Shown here piece after piece: positions 10,133-19,984 of a DNA stretch of 24,338 nt (its first letter is position 1; the number at the start of each line of letters is the position of its first letter). Source of the stretch: Mesostigma viride (lineage: Eukaryota > Streptophyta > Mesostigmatophyceae > Mesostigmatales > Mesostigmataceae); assembly GCA_009746045.1 (NCBI GenBank), contig RPFO01001674.1, positions 1 to 24,338 of the forward strand. Reading direction: 5' to 3'. The notes under the pieces were generated by a model. It was not told where the DNA came from, did no database searches, and saw only the letters and a program-made list of their open reading frames with translations. The position numbers were made by a program, and so were the translations under genes.

Positions 10133-10160
10133 CCTAAACCCTAAACCCTAAACCTTAAAC
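10133..10160. repeat. Interstitial telomere-like (CCCTAAA) tract
   Basis: Three CCTAAAC units and one variant CTTAAAC, 28 bp, i.e. the plant-type TTTAGGG repeat on the minus strand. It directly follows the CACCTAGGTG cluster. It is too short to be a chromosome end; it may be a healed-break relic or a chance variant of the neighbouring AAACTCACC-like repeat. Confidence 0.6.
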
Positions 10161-10650
10161 GTTGTGAGGGAGCCTGGAATATGTTGTATTGGCAACCAAT
10201 TACACACCATAGTTGAGATTTGTCACCGTGAGGGATTTCGCCAAAATGGAATTGCTCCTGCTTTTGTTGACGGTGCCCAAAGCTCACACAACACCACATG
10301 CACACCAAACACTACATATCCCCTGACCAATTAGATCTCAGGATAACTGGATATAAAGCCCTTGCTTATGCTAAGATAGACACCATGTGAGGTGGGCCAC
10401 ATTCTTCCGTATGTCCACTTCAGACTGGCCTTCCAAGAAAATATCTGCATAGCTGTACTCTTTCAAAGCTTGTTTAAGAATTCGGTTAAGAATACATTCT
10501 TTCAGCCAGAACTGCTGAAGAAAAAGCTGCAAAGCACGTTTGTTGCCAACCCGATTTGAAGAGTCAACCTGACGTTGCAGTGGCTACGCATGTGCCGGCG
10601 AACAAAAAAAAGAACCATTATGAGTCTTTCTGGCGATGATGACCCCGCAA
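10161..10650. other. No recognisable gene
   Basis: Non-coding by inspection. No long frame with a recognisable motif, no strong hairpin and no similarity to the other repeat families until about 10655. Confidence 0.4.
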
Positions 10651-10654
10651 TGGG

Positions 10655-11312
10655 CGCAATTACAGCCGATACATAAGCTGTAACTTCCCCATTTTGTAAA
10701 CCAGCCCCTGTACAACCAAGGCCCAAGCAATATCTAATGGCTGTCCTTGGGCGGCAAGCATGTCCATGAGTTGCCCTAAGGGGTGAGCTATCACAACCTC
10801 ACATATGTATATGCATGGAAGGCCACGTATAACTACCGTCAAATTCAGGGGGGTCAAGACGCCCGTTTTCATTCTTGGTAGATTGTGCGTTTTGGATTAT
10901 GTAATATGACCTAGACACCTACCACTTCAAGGTCGATGATAAACAACTAGTTGCTGAACAGATTGAGCCATTGGGGTCATTATTTGGGTCTACTGGTATA
11001 CCCGTAGTTACACCCAGTACAGCGTAGAGGTGTACCATTGTTAAAAAGCAACCAAGGGGGTATGTAGGGGTGGGCATACCACCTACTACTATGGCCACCA
11101 ACCATGCCATACAACACATTTCCCTTCCACAATGATGGGAAAACATAGCCGCATCATCACACTGCCCTTATATGGCACCTATACATGTGCAGGTGCCACC
11201 TTGTCCAAGCACGCAGGTAACGCGGTACGGAAACCCTACGCAAAGCATGCATTCATTCTAGGAAGCAATCACCAACAAACTAGTGATGTTAAGCCTATTT
11301 CAGCTTTCCCCA
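10655..11312 (+). mobile_element. Family-1 element, copy C (diverged, truncated)
   Basis: It aligns with the first ~650 bp of copy A in the same orientation: GCCGATACATAAGCTGTAACTT corresponds to the subterminal palindrome motif, followed by GGCTGTCCTTGGG, CATGTCCATGAGTTGCCC, the GGGGTCAAGACG block and the GTGCAGGTGCCACCTTGTCC block. Many substitutions and small indels set it apart from A, B, D and E, making it an older insertion. Neither terminus is intact, and it ends just before the LRR gene. Confidence 0.8.
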
Positions 11313-11577
11313 GCTAATGCTGATCTTCCACCCCATGTCAGCACCTCTGCTGCTGAATAGATGGTGGTACAGGTGCACCCTGTGCATCTAGAGCAGGTGG
11401 CTCTTACATCCCGCACTTGCAGGTTGTTGCTTCGAATGTATTAAGAACCGTATCACCCCCTGTCAGGGATATGTGTTCCATTTGCTCCCAACGGAGGCAT
11501 GGTATAATTTAATTTGACATTTTTAAATGTCTCTTCTGGTGATCATACATTTGTTCCCACCACCCACACGTGTGCAG

Positions 11578-11731
11578 CAACGGACCGAAGCGCGCTGCAA
11601 GCTATCTTCACCGGATTTGAAAATCGCTACGATTACCTCGATTGGGATCTTGATGTACCTACCTGCGATTTTGTCTTTGTCACATGCAACCCAGCCCGAG
11701 ACCGCGTCATCGCCATAGACCTTCCAGATGG
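11578..11731 (+). CDS. LRR protein, N-terminal cap exon (partial gene)
   Basis: Encodes a leucine-rich-repeat N-terminal cap of the plant LRR type: TDRSALQAIF, then DYLDWDLDVPTCDFVFVTC with the expected Trp and Cys pair, then RDRVIAIDLPD leading into the first repeat. Such caps shield the solenoid of secreted or receptor-type LRR proteins. No ATG opens this frame; TGTGCAG before 11578 is a good acceptor after a pyrimidine-rich stretch, so an upstream exon, presumably with the signal peptide, lies outside what I can identify. The donor is GG|GTAAGT at 11732, leaving two bases of a Gly codon (phase 2). The base completing that codon is supplied correctly by the exon at 21455. No frameshift is visible. 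Confidence 0.75.
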
Positions 11732-11911
11732 GTAAGTCCTTTCCAGATTGCTATGTTTGCTCTTTCCCTGAGTTAACTCAACCATTTTGTATGGAGACCC
11801 TAGAGCTAAATAAATATTCATCCTGCATACGTGAACCAAGCCTTGCGGTGGTGCTGGTGGTGGTGGTCAAGAGGTGGGGAGGGGGGGAAGGGGATGTGTG
11901 TGTGTGGGGGG

Positions 11912-11950
11912 GCAAGTAAACAGGCAAGTAGGCAGGCAAGTAGACAGGCA
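11912..11950. repeat. 12-bp tandem repeat GCAAGTAGGCAG
   Basis: Three imperfect units (GCAAGTAAACAG, GCAAGTAGGCAG, GCAAGTAGACAG), preceded by G-rich, GT-rich low-complexity sequence at 11850-11911. It lies just upstream of the GGGA array. Confidence 0.7.
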
Positions 11951-11976
11951 GGGATTGATGGAGGTCATGAGCGGCA

Positions 11977-12170
11977 GGGAGGGAGGGAGGGAGGGAGGGA
12001 GGGAGGGAGGTCCAAGGAGGTAGGTAGGTAGCTAGGGAGGGAGGGAGGGAGGGAGGGAGGGAGGGAGGGAGGGAGGGAGGGAGGGAGGGAGGGAGGGAGG
12101 GAGGGAGGGAGGGAGGGAGGGAGGGAGGGAGGGAGGGAGGGAGGGAGGGAGGGAGGGAGGGAGGGAGGGA
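11977..12170. repeat. (GGGA)n microsatellite, left half
   Basis: GGGA repeats at 11977-12010, a short interruption with GGTAGGTAGGTAG, then an uninterrupted tract from about 12034 to 12170. The tract stops exactly at the CACTA terminus and resumes on the far side at 20357, so the two halves were one array. Confidence 0.95.
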
Positions 12171-12183
12171 CACTAGTAACTTG

Positions 12184-12536
12184 GCTCCTGATATTGTCAG
12201 TTTTTCACTTTTTTTGCACCTGATAAACGCTGATAAACGCTGATAAACACTGATAAACGCCTGATAAAATCCTGATAAACGCCTGATAATGGCCTGATAA
12301 TGGCTTTTTTTTTACTGATAAAACTGATAAAAAAAGGCACAGTTTTGACTTTTTTTTCTGATAAAGAAGGGGTGATAAATTATCAGAAAAAATCACGAGC
12401 ACTCAGGGGTGATGAATTATCAGAAAAATCAGGAGCACTCAGGGGTGATAAATTATCAGCTTTATGAGGACCATGATGAACCTAAAAAAACTGATAAAAC
12501 TGGGCACAAATCATCAGGTTTATCAGCTTTGTTCAA
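12184..12536. repeat. CACTA left subterminal array of TGATAAA motifs
   Basis: More than a dozen CTGATAAA/TGATAAACG motifs, spaced about 10-12 bp at 12228-12300 and then sparser. From about 12370 there is a ~37-44-bp tandem duplication (GGGGTGATAAATTATCAG then a GAGCACTCA spacer), which pairs the motif with its own complement to form small hairpins. Confidence 0.85.
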
Positions 12537-12780
12537 ACAACTCTGCGGTGATCAATGATCATCTTTATCAAGAGCCACGTAAATATAGCATGCAATATAT
12601 CGTCGAGAGTCATTACCATGCAATATTAAGTGACAGAAATATATATATTAAAAATATAATTACTTACAGCAGAGTGAAATCACTCAAACCAAAGCAAACG
12701 CCCAGCTATAAACCTATATACAGAGCCATGTCAAAGCTCTATACTACGATAAGACCAATGGAAACGCCTAACGGAGGAAC
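12537..12780. other. AT-rich CACTA interior, no gene recognised
   Basis: One open frame of about 100 codons crosses this stretch (+ strand), but it starts inside the TGATAAA array and has no recognisable motif. AT-rich composition makes a chance frame likely. Confidence 0.35.
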
Positions 12781-13017
12781 CTAATAGCCCTGCTGCACCG
12801 CAAAATCAGCCCGCGTACGGCGGAGCATGATGTCAGCCATGGCCCGAGTCAGCGCCACCGACAAGCGCTGACGCCAATATGACGTCCAGGTCCGCGCCGA
12901 CCATGGGGCCCGCTGGCCCTCCAGGTCCAGCCGGTCCTCCCGGAGCCGGCAACACTCCTTGAAGAAGGCGGAGGTCAGGGGCCCCATGGCCCCAAACAGA
13001 AATATATATAGTAGCAT
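12781..13017 (-). pseudogene. Possible C-terminal fragment of a retroelement-type protein
   Basis: An open minus-strand frame encodes FFKECCRLREDRLDLEG, then APWSARTWTSYWRQRLSVAL and a basic tail, with a stop just at 12781. The GC-rich composition differs from the AT-rich flanks, suggesting an inserted or captured fragment. The WS-x-W-x-YW-x-QRLS pattern resembles C-terminal tails I associate with protist retroelement ORFs, but I cannot name the family with confidence. Upstream on the minus strand the frame is lost in AT-rich sequence. Confidence 0.35.
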
Positions 13018-13164
13018 CAGTTATGTCACGAGCAAAAGATCTGAACATCCGTCTGATCTTTTCAACATCATCTTCTTGAGCATCCAGCGGCCATGCACTC
13101 CTTTCTTGCTTTTCCACTTCAGCCTTCCTGCAATGAAAGAAGGGATTAACTCGTCGTCTGTCCC

Positions 13165-13192
13165 AACTCAGTCCTCACAGGAGGACTGAGTT
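13165..13192. repeat. Family-3 subterminal palindrome, left
   Basis: Arms AACTCAGTCCTC (13165-13176) and GAGGACTGAGTT (13181-13192) around ACAG. This perfect 12-bp hairpin is adjacent to the terminal inverted repeat and mirrored near the right end at 16525-16549. Confidence 0.9.
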
Positions 13193-13199
13193 GACAATT

Positions 13200-13585
13200 T
13201 TCAACCGCGTGTAGCGACTAGGTGGGGGGTCCATCCCAAATGTTTTGATGTGGATCGGGGGTGTACTAGATGTCATTTTGTTGGCAAAAATACTGCATAT
13301 GTGAAAACTTGACCCGAACACCTGAAAATTACACGGATGTTGGGCACCCCTCGCGAATTTGCATTTTTCGGGATAAGAACGAGTGGGAAAAATTCAATCA
13401 AATCCTGGTGCATGAAGAAAAAATATGGGCATGTAAACAATATAGTTCTTGAAACGTGGCAAAAAACTGGGCTCGATTTGGCCACTGCAACTGCCTGAAA
13501 CATATAAAAAACTCTCAGTCCTCAGGAGAGGAATGGGGCTTTTGCTAACTTTGCTAGCATGTAAGTGCGGTCATACTACACACCA
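13200..13585. other. Family-3 interior, no gene recognised
   Basis: Short frames only. A partial CTCAGTCCTC motif near 13514-13525 echoes the subterminal palindrome. Nothing else is identifiable. Confidence 0.4.
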
Positions 13586-14670
13586 CCGTGGCCACCAACC
13601 ATCCCAATCAACTCATTTCCCTTCAAGCATTACAGGACAACACACTTGCATCATCATACTTCAGGTATATCATACCTATCATGTAGTGAGAGCCTACTAT
13701 GCATGCATGTAGGGAATGGGCTTGGATACCTACCAACAAAGGGTTATGTTATAAGTGTCAACCACCAAAATAATGGGTAGGTTAAGCATATTTCCATTGT
13801 TTCTAACAACATTAGATATGGCTATAACTGTTTTTCCTTGCCATGATGTGGCCAACATAGTTGCTGGCACATGATGGCAGTGGTTTGTCACCAAGACTTA
13901 TCACTCACCCGTATAAGCTTGAATGCACCCTTGACGCAGCCCGTGGCCACACAATCATGCAGTATGAACGTAGCAAAAGAATAACTAACAACTATGAAGG
14001 TGTTTAAACCTGCACAGCTCCTAAAACCCTGCACAACTACACTGGGTTAAGGCAAATGCCTGATAACATCATCTGAAAAGGGTGTTTTAGAGAGGGGCAG
14101 GCAACGGTCAAGATAGAGCATCAAGACTTGAACCTGACAACGCCTCGCAAGCTTAAACTCATGTACGAACATCAAGAAACGAAGAGGCAACGATTATCCG
14201 GCTTTACCTGGCACGGCTGGCGTTACCTTGGCCCAGGCGGTGCCCGCAAAAGTGGCACTTTGCGGCACATAGACCATGACGTGACAGAATGGTCGAAATC
14301 ATCAAATCTATACTGTCACTTAATTTATTCTAATACAGTGCATGTTAAAATGTAGAAAGAAACCTATCAGCCATTGAAGTTGCGCCGGAAAGCAAGCGCA
14401 GTCATCACTTCCGTCGACCTGCCTTATCGCAGTTTTTTCCAGCAAGAACAGTGCCGACACCGGGTAAATCGCATCCCCGCAAGCTAAAAATGGATTTTTA
14501 TCATCTTTATGGCATTTTAAATCTATTTCCTGAGTTTGGACAGCTAACTCGTCCGCAAACGTAAACTGCATGCATGGGCGCAAGCCGCCATGGCTAGGTC
14601 GTGCATCTCCAGAACTCACGTTTCACAGGAAAAAGTACCCTTACCACCTGTACTTTGACCGCACATTTAG
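13585..14670 (+). mobile_element. Family-1-related stretch, copy F (highly diverged)
   Basis: Collinear with copy A from about 4690 to 5760. It shares GGCCACCAACCAT with an ACA-rich and CATTTCCCTT block, AAGGGTGTTTTAGAGAGGGG, GGCGTTACCTTGGCCCAGG, CGCAGTTTTTTCCAGCAAGAA and AAAAAGTACCC-TTTGACCG in order, with many substitutions and indels. Neither family-1 terminus is present. It is either an old insertion inside family 3 or internal sequence that families 1 and 3 inherited in common. Confidence 0.8.
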
Positions 14671-14819
14671 CCGCTCATACCAAATCCAAAAAAATCCCAA
14701 AAATATGCCCAAGAAAGATCTTTTCACGTAGTATTTGAATAAATTTTGAGAGAATTTTTTTTGTCAAACATTCTGACCGGGGCGAATTTTCTACGAAACC
14801 CAAAAACTCGGTCCTCTAG

Positions 14820-16519
14820 CCCCTAAATGGGCAGAAATACTGCCGATGCATCGGCTGTAACTTCACAATTTTGCAAACCAGATGCCATCCAACCCACCCA
14901 TATCCAATGGCTGTCCTTGGGGGCCAAGCATTTCCATGAGTTGCCCTTCGGGTTGGTATATCACAACCTTACATATATGCAGGATAGGCCATGTATAACT
15001 GCCGTCAAAGTCAGGGGGGTCAAGACGAGCGTTTTTATTTTTGGTAGAATGTGCATTTTGAATTATGTTGTAAGAGCTAGGCACCTACCACTTCAGGGAT
15101 GATGAACAATTAGTTGCTGAACAGTTTGAGCCATTGGGGTCATCATTTGGGTGGGTATACCAGCAGTTACACCCAGTACAGCCCATAGGGGTACTGTTGG
15201 TAACAAGCAACCAAGGGGGTAGGAGTGGGCATACTACCTACAAATACCTACTAATATGGCCCCCAACCATGCCACACAATACATTTCCCTTCCACAATGA
15301 TGGGGAAACATAACTGCATCATCACACTGCCCTTACATGGCACCTATGTGCAGGTGCCACCTTGTCCATGCACGTAGGTAACGTGGTACGGATACCCTAC
15401 GCAAGGCATGCATTCTACGAGGCAGCCACCAACAAACTAGTGATTTTAAGCCTATTTCAGCTTGCCCTAGCAAGGATAAACTAGGCCTAAGCTGCTATAG
15501 CTTGCCAGGTGATGGCCAGCACACCTGGTGGCACATGCTGACAATGGGAAGCTTCTACTCACCGGTTACATGCTTGATGATGCCACAGAGACCAGCCAAC
15601 AGTCTGCCTCACACTCATGCAATATGTGTGTGGGAAATGTATAACAAACATATATGGAGGTATTCAAACCCATACAGCCTCTAAAACTTATCACCATCAC
15701 CCTGTGGCAGGTCAACTGACTGAGGGAAGCATCTAAGAAGGGTGTTTTAGAAAGGGGCCAGGCCAGGGTCAAGAAAGAGCATGAATAATGCAAAAAGAAT
15801 ATGCTACACAAGCTAGAACGTATATATAAACGTCAAACATCGATAGGAAAACGATGATTAAGCTTTACCTGCAGGCATGGATGGCGTTACCTTGGCCCAG
15901 GCGGTGGCCGCAAAATGGCGCATTTCGGCACACCAAAGTTGTGCAGCATGGTCGCTGGATTCGGCGATTTCTGGCCACCCTTGCACGTTTACGACTACTA
16001 TGTATCATAAAAAGTAAAAAGATACATCCTTTAAAATACGCCGGAAAGGTATTGCTGTCAACGTTTCTATCGTCCGGCCTGATCGCAGTTTTTTCCAGCA
16101 AGAACGCTGCCGACACCTATCAAATGGCATTCCCGCGAACCAAAAATTGGCCTGTATCATCTTTAGGACGTATAAAATCAATTTCCTGAGTTTGGTAAGA
16201 AAATTCGAAAGAAAACGTAAATGCCATGCGTGGGCGCAAGCCGCCATGGCCAGGTCGTCGTTTTCCGGAATGCACGTTGTACGTGAAAAAGTACCCTGAC
16301 CCCTTGTACTTTGACCGGCCAGAACACCTCTATAACTTTGTCAGAAGTATGCAAACCCTAGTACCATGCTGTGAGGAAAATTATAAACTTTCGATCTTCT
16401 CAGCTAAACTTTTCCTAATTCTCAATAGTTTTCGCGGCATTTGGTCCCCCGAGAAGGGGCCGACGTGTCGGCTGTAACTCAGTTTTAGGCGGAAAATCGG
16501 CAGCCAGACCATTTAGGGG
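14820..16519 (+). mobile_element. Family-1 element, copy D (complete, 1700 bp, CTAG duplication)
   Basis: Nearly identical to copy A over its full length, with the same CCCCTAAATGG/CCATTTAGGGG ends and subterminal palindromes, so it is a recent copy. It is flanked by CTAG at 14816-14819 and 16520-16523, not TTAA. Without the element, the flanks close into a palindrome (AACTCGGTCCT-CTAG-AGAGGACTGAGTT), so it landed at the centre of a family-3 hairpin. Confidence 0.92.
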
Positions 16520-16524
16520 CTAGA

Positions 16525-16560
16525 GAGGACTGAGTTCAACTCAGTCCTCCGTAGAGGACC
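16525..16560. repeat. Family-3 subterminal palindrome, right
   Basis: GAGGACTGAGTT (16525-16536) and AACTCAGTCCTC (16538-16549) form a 12-bp hairpin with a 1-nt loop; a further partial arm GAGGACC lies at 16554-16560. Combined with the 14805-14816 arm on the other side of copy D, the uninterrupted right end carried a multi-arm palindrome. Confidence 0.85.
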
Positions 16561-16676
16561 AGGGACAGACGACGAGTTAACAAAGCAATTACATGCATCG
16601 GCCATCAGTCAGAACACGGCATGTTAACAGGCATCATGGCTTGTTAACAGGGAAGGGGAGGGGAAGAGGGGGAGAG

Positions 16677-16835
<159 letters not shown>

Positions 16836-17247
16836 TAAAGAGACGCATCAGGGCTTCTGCAAAGACATCACACACAATGTTGGATGGCATCCCTATCTTC
16901 TTGCATGACACGGACCAGGCGTCCATGAACAGCATGGAACAAGAAAGCAAGCACCTACCTAGTCTGACAGCAATAACCGCATTACACATATTGGTACTTT
17001 GTAAGTAAACCCAGAAAAAAAAAGGCAATGCCTTCAGGAATGAGGGGATGGTTAATGCAAGGCATCGCTAACCTGTTGTGAGGCATAGCAGCTATGCATT
17101 CAGGTGCCAAACCTCATCCATTCATTGCACAGCAATTATCGGAAGAAAACGTAAAATCTGTGCCAGAGGTTCAGGACGTATCAATGGCAAACATGCCATG
17201 CAGTTCAACAAAGGGCAATTAACTGCAACGAAGCCACCAAGCCGCTA

Positions 17248-17694
17248 TCAACAGCAGAAGGAACGCATAGGAATATCACCACTCACTTTTTTATTTGGAA
17301 AAGAGAGGATCGGATAGGAAAAATGCCATGTACCGCAGAAGGGAAAAACACGAGGAAAACCTTTCACGATGGTACCTAAGGCACGTTTACAACGAAAGGG
17401 AACGAATACGTCCTGGATGATGCTCACCATCAGGTCTCGACAGCGCTTTAGCAGCCGACCACGAGTCGCCGTGCCTGTGGCATCGTTATGTATGCGGACG
17501 CAGTTCAACGGAATCAGGCATGCACAGATACATGAGCAGAATCGAAGTAGAAAGGCCAACACAGATCCATCCACAATGCAGAGCAATGCCATTCGAGCAG
17601 CCTGACGGAAGACCCACCCGCTTTGCACAGCACACTCCCAAGCCGGAAAACCCCTAGCTGTCTGGATGTGGCCATCTCCTACAAAAAAGATCAT
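17248..17694 (-). other. Coding-like patch inside the CACTA element, unknown
   Basis: A 148-codon open frame on the minus strand (GRLLKRCRDLMVSIIQDVF, RALGTIVKGFPRVFPF). No family motif recognised. It lies within the CACTA element and on the same strand as the patches at 18060-19739, so it could be part of a decayed element gene, or it could be chance. Confidence 0.2.
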
Positions 17695-18059
17695 GAAAAC
17701 AACGTCATGATCTATACTGTCAATTTTTTTTTTTCAGCAAGCGGGTTTCGAATGCAAAACGAGTGCGTAAGTCACCATAAGTTGACCGGCCGTTAACAAG
17801 GACTGCTTGCTTACCTGGTTAGAGTGACTAACAGCCTTCAGAACTCGAACTTCTAACAGCGAACAGGATGGAATATAGACAGTACTCCTGTGTTTCTCCC
17901 TCCATCCCCGATTCCCTTATCGACATATATTTGAAGACGCCGCAACAGCTATGACATTCCGTAAATGTGTACACCTCCCTATCACAAACTCGTTCCCGTG
18001 AAAACTGAAAAGGTCACATGATACCACTGCATGGCGTTGAGCCACTCCCAGCGCCATAA

Positions 18060-18438
18060 TTATGTCAACCTCCCCCTAGCCCATAGCTGCGACATACGTG
18101 CCAAGTCCTTCACTTCTGCATTGCGACTTACATAGTGAGCGTTGCGCGTTCCCCTCGCAATCCGTTGCACACAACGGACGCGGCTCGCAGCGCGCAGAGC
18201 TGGAGTTTGAACGGAACGGTCGCAACGTCGGAATCTACATAACTCTTGCCGAGAAACTGACAGGAGCATGTATTCGCCAATGAAAGCCGCAGGTACAATC
18301 ATCATTTGCCGTGCTGCCAGACCCTAGAAAACGCTTGGTTCTGCCACTGTCAAACAACCGTCTCAGCCGGGAATATTCCTGAAAAAACTGTGGCGACGGC
18401 GATTTCTGTTCGTTGGCTGACTGACTGACAGCCGACAA
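18060..18438 (-). other. Coding-like patches inside the CACTA element, unknown
   Basis: Two overlapping minus-strand frames, 18438-18235 (SPSPQFFQEYSRLRRLFDSG) and 18305-18060 (RCVQRIARGTRNAHYVSRN), which could represent one frameshifted exon. No recognised domain. Order and strand agree with the patch at 18854-19093. Confidence 0.2.
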
Positions 18439-18682
18439 ACAACATACGGAACAAAACGTTAGTCTCCACTAAGTGAGAACATCCAATGAAGATTGTTCAG
18501 TAAGGTTTGTATCATATAAGTACCTGCCTATCGTTTTATGGTATGAAGGTACGGCTTCGTCATCAGTTCATTCCCACGCCCGTTACTGTGCCGTGGAATA
18601 AACTGACTGACGATTCCAAACTGCCGTTCCAAAAACTTTCAACTTTGCGCCCGATCTCGCCCAACCGTAACCTGGTAGACCC

Positions 18683-18704
18683 TTGGGCCTACCGTTAGGC
18701 CCAA
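18683..18704. repeat. 9-bp perfect hairpin
   Basis: TTGGGCCTA (18683-18691), loop CCGT, TAGGCCCAA (18696-18704). There is no T-run after it and no neighbouring gene end, so no terminator role is implied. Confidence 0.8.
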
Positions 18705-18712
18705 CGGGATTA

Positions 18713-18776
18713 GCGAGTGTCACGAAAATTTTACTTCCGATGAAGCGAGTGTCACAAAAATTTTACTTCCGATGAA
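18713..18776. repeat. 32-bp tandem duplication
   Basis: Two adjacent units beginning GCGAGTGTCAC and ending TTACTTCCGATGAA (18713-18744, 18745-18776), differing at one base. It immediately follows the hairpin at 18683-18704. Confidence 0.9.
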
Positions 18777-18853
18777 GCTACGCAACGCTGCACCTAGCCG
18801 CACCATTCCATAAACGCCTTACGCAGCCATGGTAGGCCGGAATAGACACGGCA

Positions 18854-19093
18854 TTACCAATTCGGGATTCGGACTAATTCAGTCACCTGTTTAGATTTAG
18901 CCCTAGCTGTGACCCGCCGGTAGTTTTCCTTGCAGCGCTGGCAAATAGATTTCGAGGTGTTGAACCTGGGGCATGTTGAATGAATTGAGTAAACTGCCCA
19001 AACCGGCATGCGGAGTCCCAGTCCATCCGCTTTTTGTTCCGTTTTGAGAATACAGCGGCCCCTACACTGCTCTTGCGCTGAGATTGCTTTCAA
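18854..19093 (-). other. Small Cys-rich open frame, candidate exon of a CACTA gene
   Basis: An open frame of about 79 codons with ordered cysteines: CRGRC near the start, then CPRF, then ICQRCKENYRR, followed by a basic tail. The C-x3-C ... C ... C-x2-C spacing suggests a zinc-binding domain. No ATG is present; it would be an internal exon. Position near the right end of the CACTA element suits a decayed element protein, but I do not recognise the family. Confidence 0.3.
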
Positions 19094-19335
19094 TATGGTT
19101 CTTGGCAGTACTGTATCGTTAGCTCAGCATCGGAGCAGGACTGGCCTTTCCTCATAATGCATCAAGCAATTAGTCTGGGGTCCGTCAACTGGACTGCATC
19201 ATCAATCATCCCAACCCCGACTTTGAGTGTATCCGATCTTTTTTCTTCTGAAGAGCGTCAGTCGATGAAACATGCGATTTGGTCAGTTTTAATGTAAAAT
19301 CCTTTTTACCCCTGAGGTAGCAAACAAGGCAATGA

Positions 19336-19739
19336 TTACAAGCGGCCGTACGTAGATAATCCGTTTAAAAGGTTTGTTCTGGCGATGGCTGTTCCACTTC
19401 TCATGCCTAACACCTTTGTCACTCTCGCCCTCATTGTGGCCTCACCAGTTTTACATGTGTTTCGCACGCCATGGTGCCTGGCTATCATTTGTTTCCTCCA
19501 CGCTGAACTGAATCTTGCTTGACCCTCCGTTTCAGGCGATATCAATTTTGTGTCCATTGCGCCCTTCGAGTACTGCTAATCATGCCTCGTTGCATGATTG
19601 GCAGGCTTGCCTGCTTGATGTGGCTGTGTTTGTGCGAAATCTCAATACGTACGCATTTCTTGAGGACTTCCTCAATAATTTCACGTTTCATCACGCTCTT
19701 GGTGTCATTGCTTATGCTTAGACCCTCAGGAGTTATCAA
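19336..19739 (-). other. Coding-like patches inside the CACTA element, unknown
   Basis: Two minus-strand frames: 19739-19542 (MKREIIEEVLKKCVRIEI, HKHSHIKQASL) and 19557-19336 (WRKQMIARHHGVRNTC, MRARVTKVLGMRS). They abut and could be joined by one frameshift or an intron. Both are basic. No family recognised. Confidence 0.25.
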
Positions 19740-19984
19740 GCTCCATCAGGGATTAGATGTGATTGAGCGACAATAGTTGTGATGTATGCAACTTTTAGAC
19801 TCTTTGAACTCATGCATTACATCACATCTGTTATTCATTAAAAGGCCTCAATATCATTGTCAGTTTTGCGTGTTGATGTACACTAGTTTAATTGTCCGTT
19901 TTGCGTGTGGATGTATGCGGCATGTTTCAGCACATCACCTCTTTTGCATATGCCGTTCCTTGTCTCACTCAGATTCAATGCCAT

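Larger units (their letters stand above)
13150..16576. mobile_element. Family-3 TTAA-flanked inverted-repeat element (3427 bp incl. nested copy D)
   Basis: Left end CTCGTCGTCTGTCCC (13150-13164) and right end GGGACAGACGACGAG (16562-16576) are a perfect 15-bp terminal inverted repeat, bounded by TTAA at 13146-13149 and 16577-16580. A subterminal palindrome, AACTCAGTCCTC/GAGGACTGAGTT, follows on the left (13165-13192) and recurs on the right (16525-16549). The interior holds a diverged stretch related to family 1 and the complete copy D. TTAA duplication with inverted repeats points to a piggyBac- or Kolobok-like mobilisation system. No transposase is recognisable. Confidence 0.85.

Noticed and set aside
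10133-10160. True chromosome end
   Set aside because: Only four units, with an imperfect last one, and ordinary sequence continues on both sides.
11778-12173. Long Pro-Ser repeat ORFs over GGGA, plus similar ones at 20305-20652, 20880-21397 and 16624-17028
   Set aside because: These are translations of simple tetranucleotide or dinucleotide arrays, which are open in several frames on both strands.
12184-12536. TGATAAA array as a CRISPR array
   Set aside because: The units are only about 7-8 bp with variable short spacers, mirrored at the other end of the element and in a eukaryotic context; it fits CACTA subterminal repeats.
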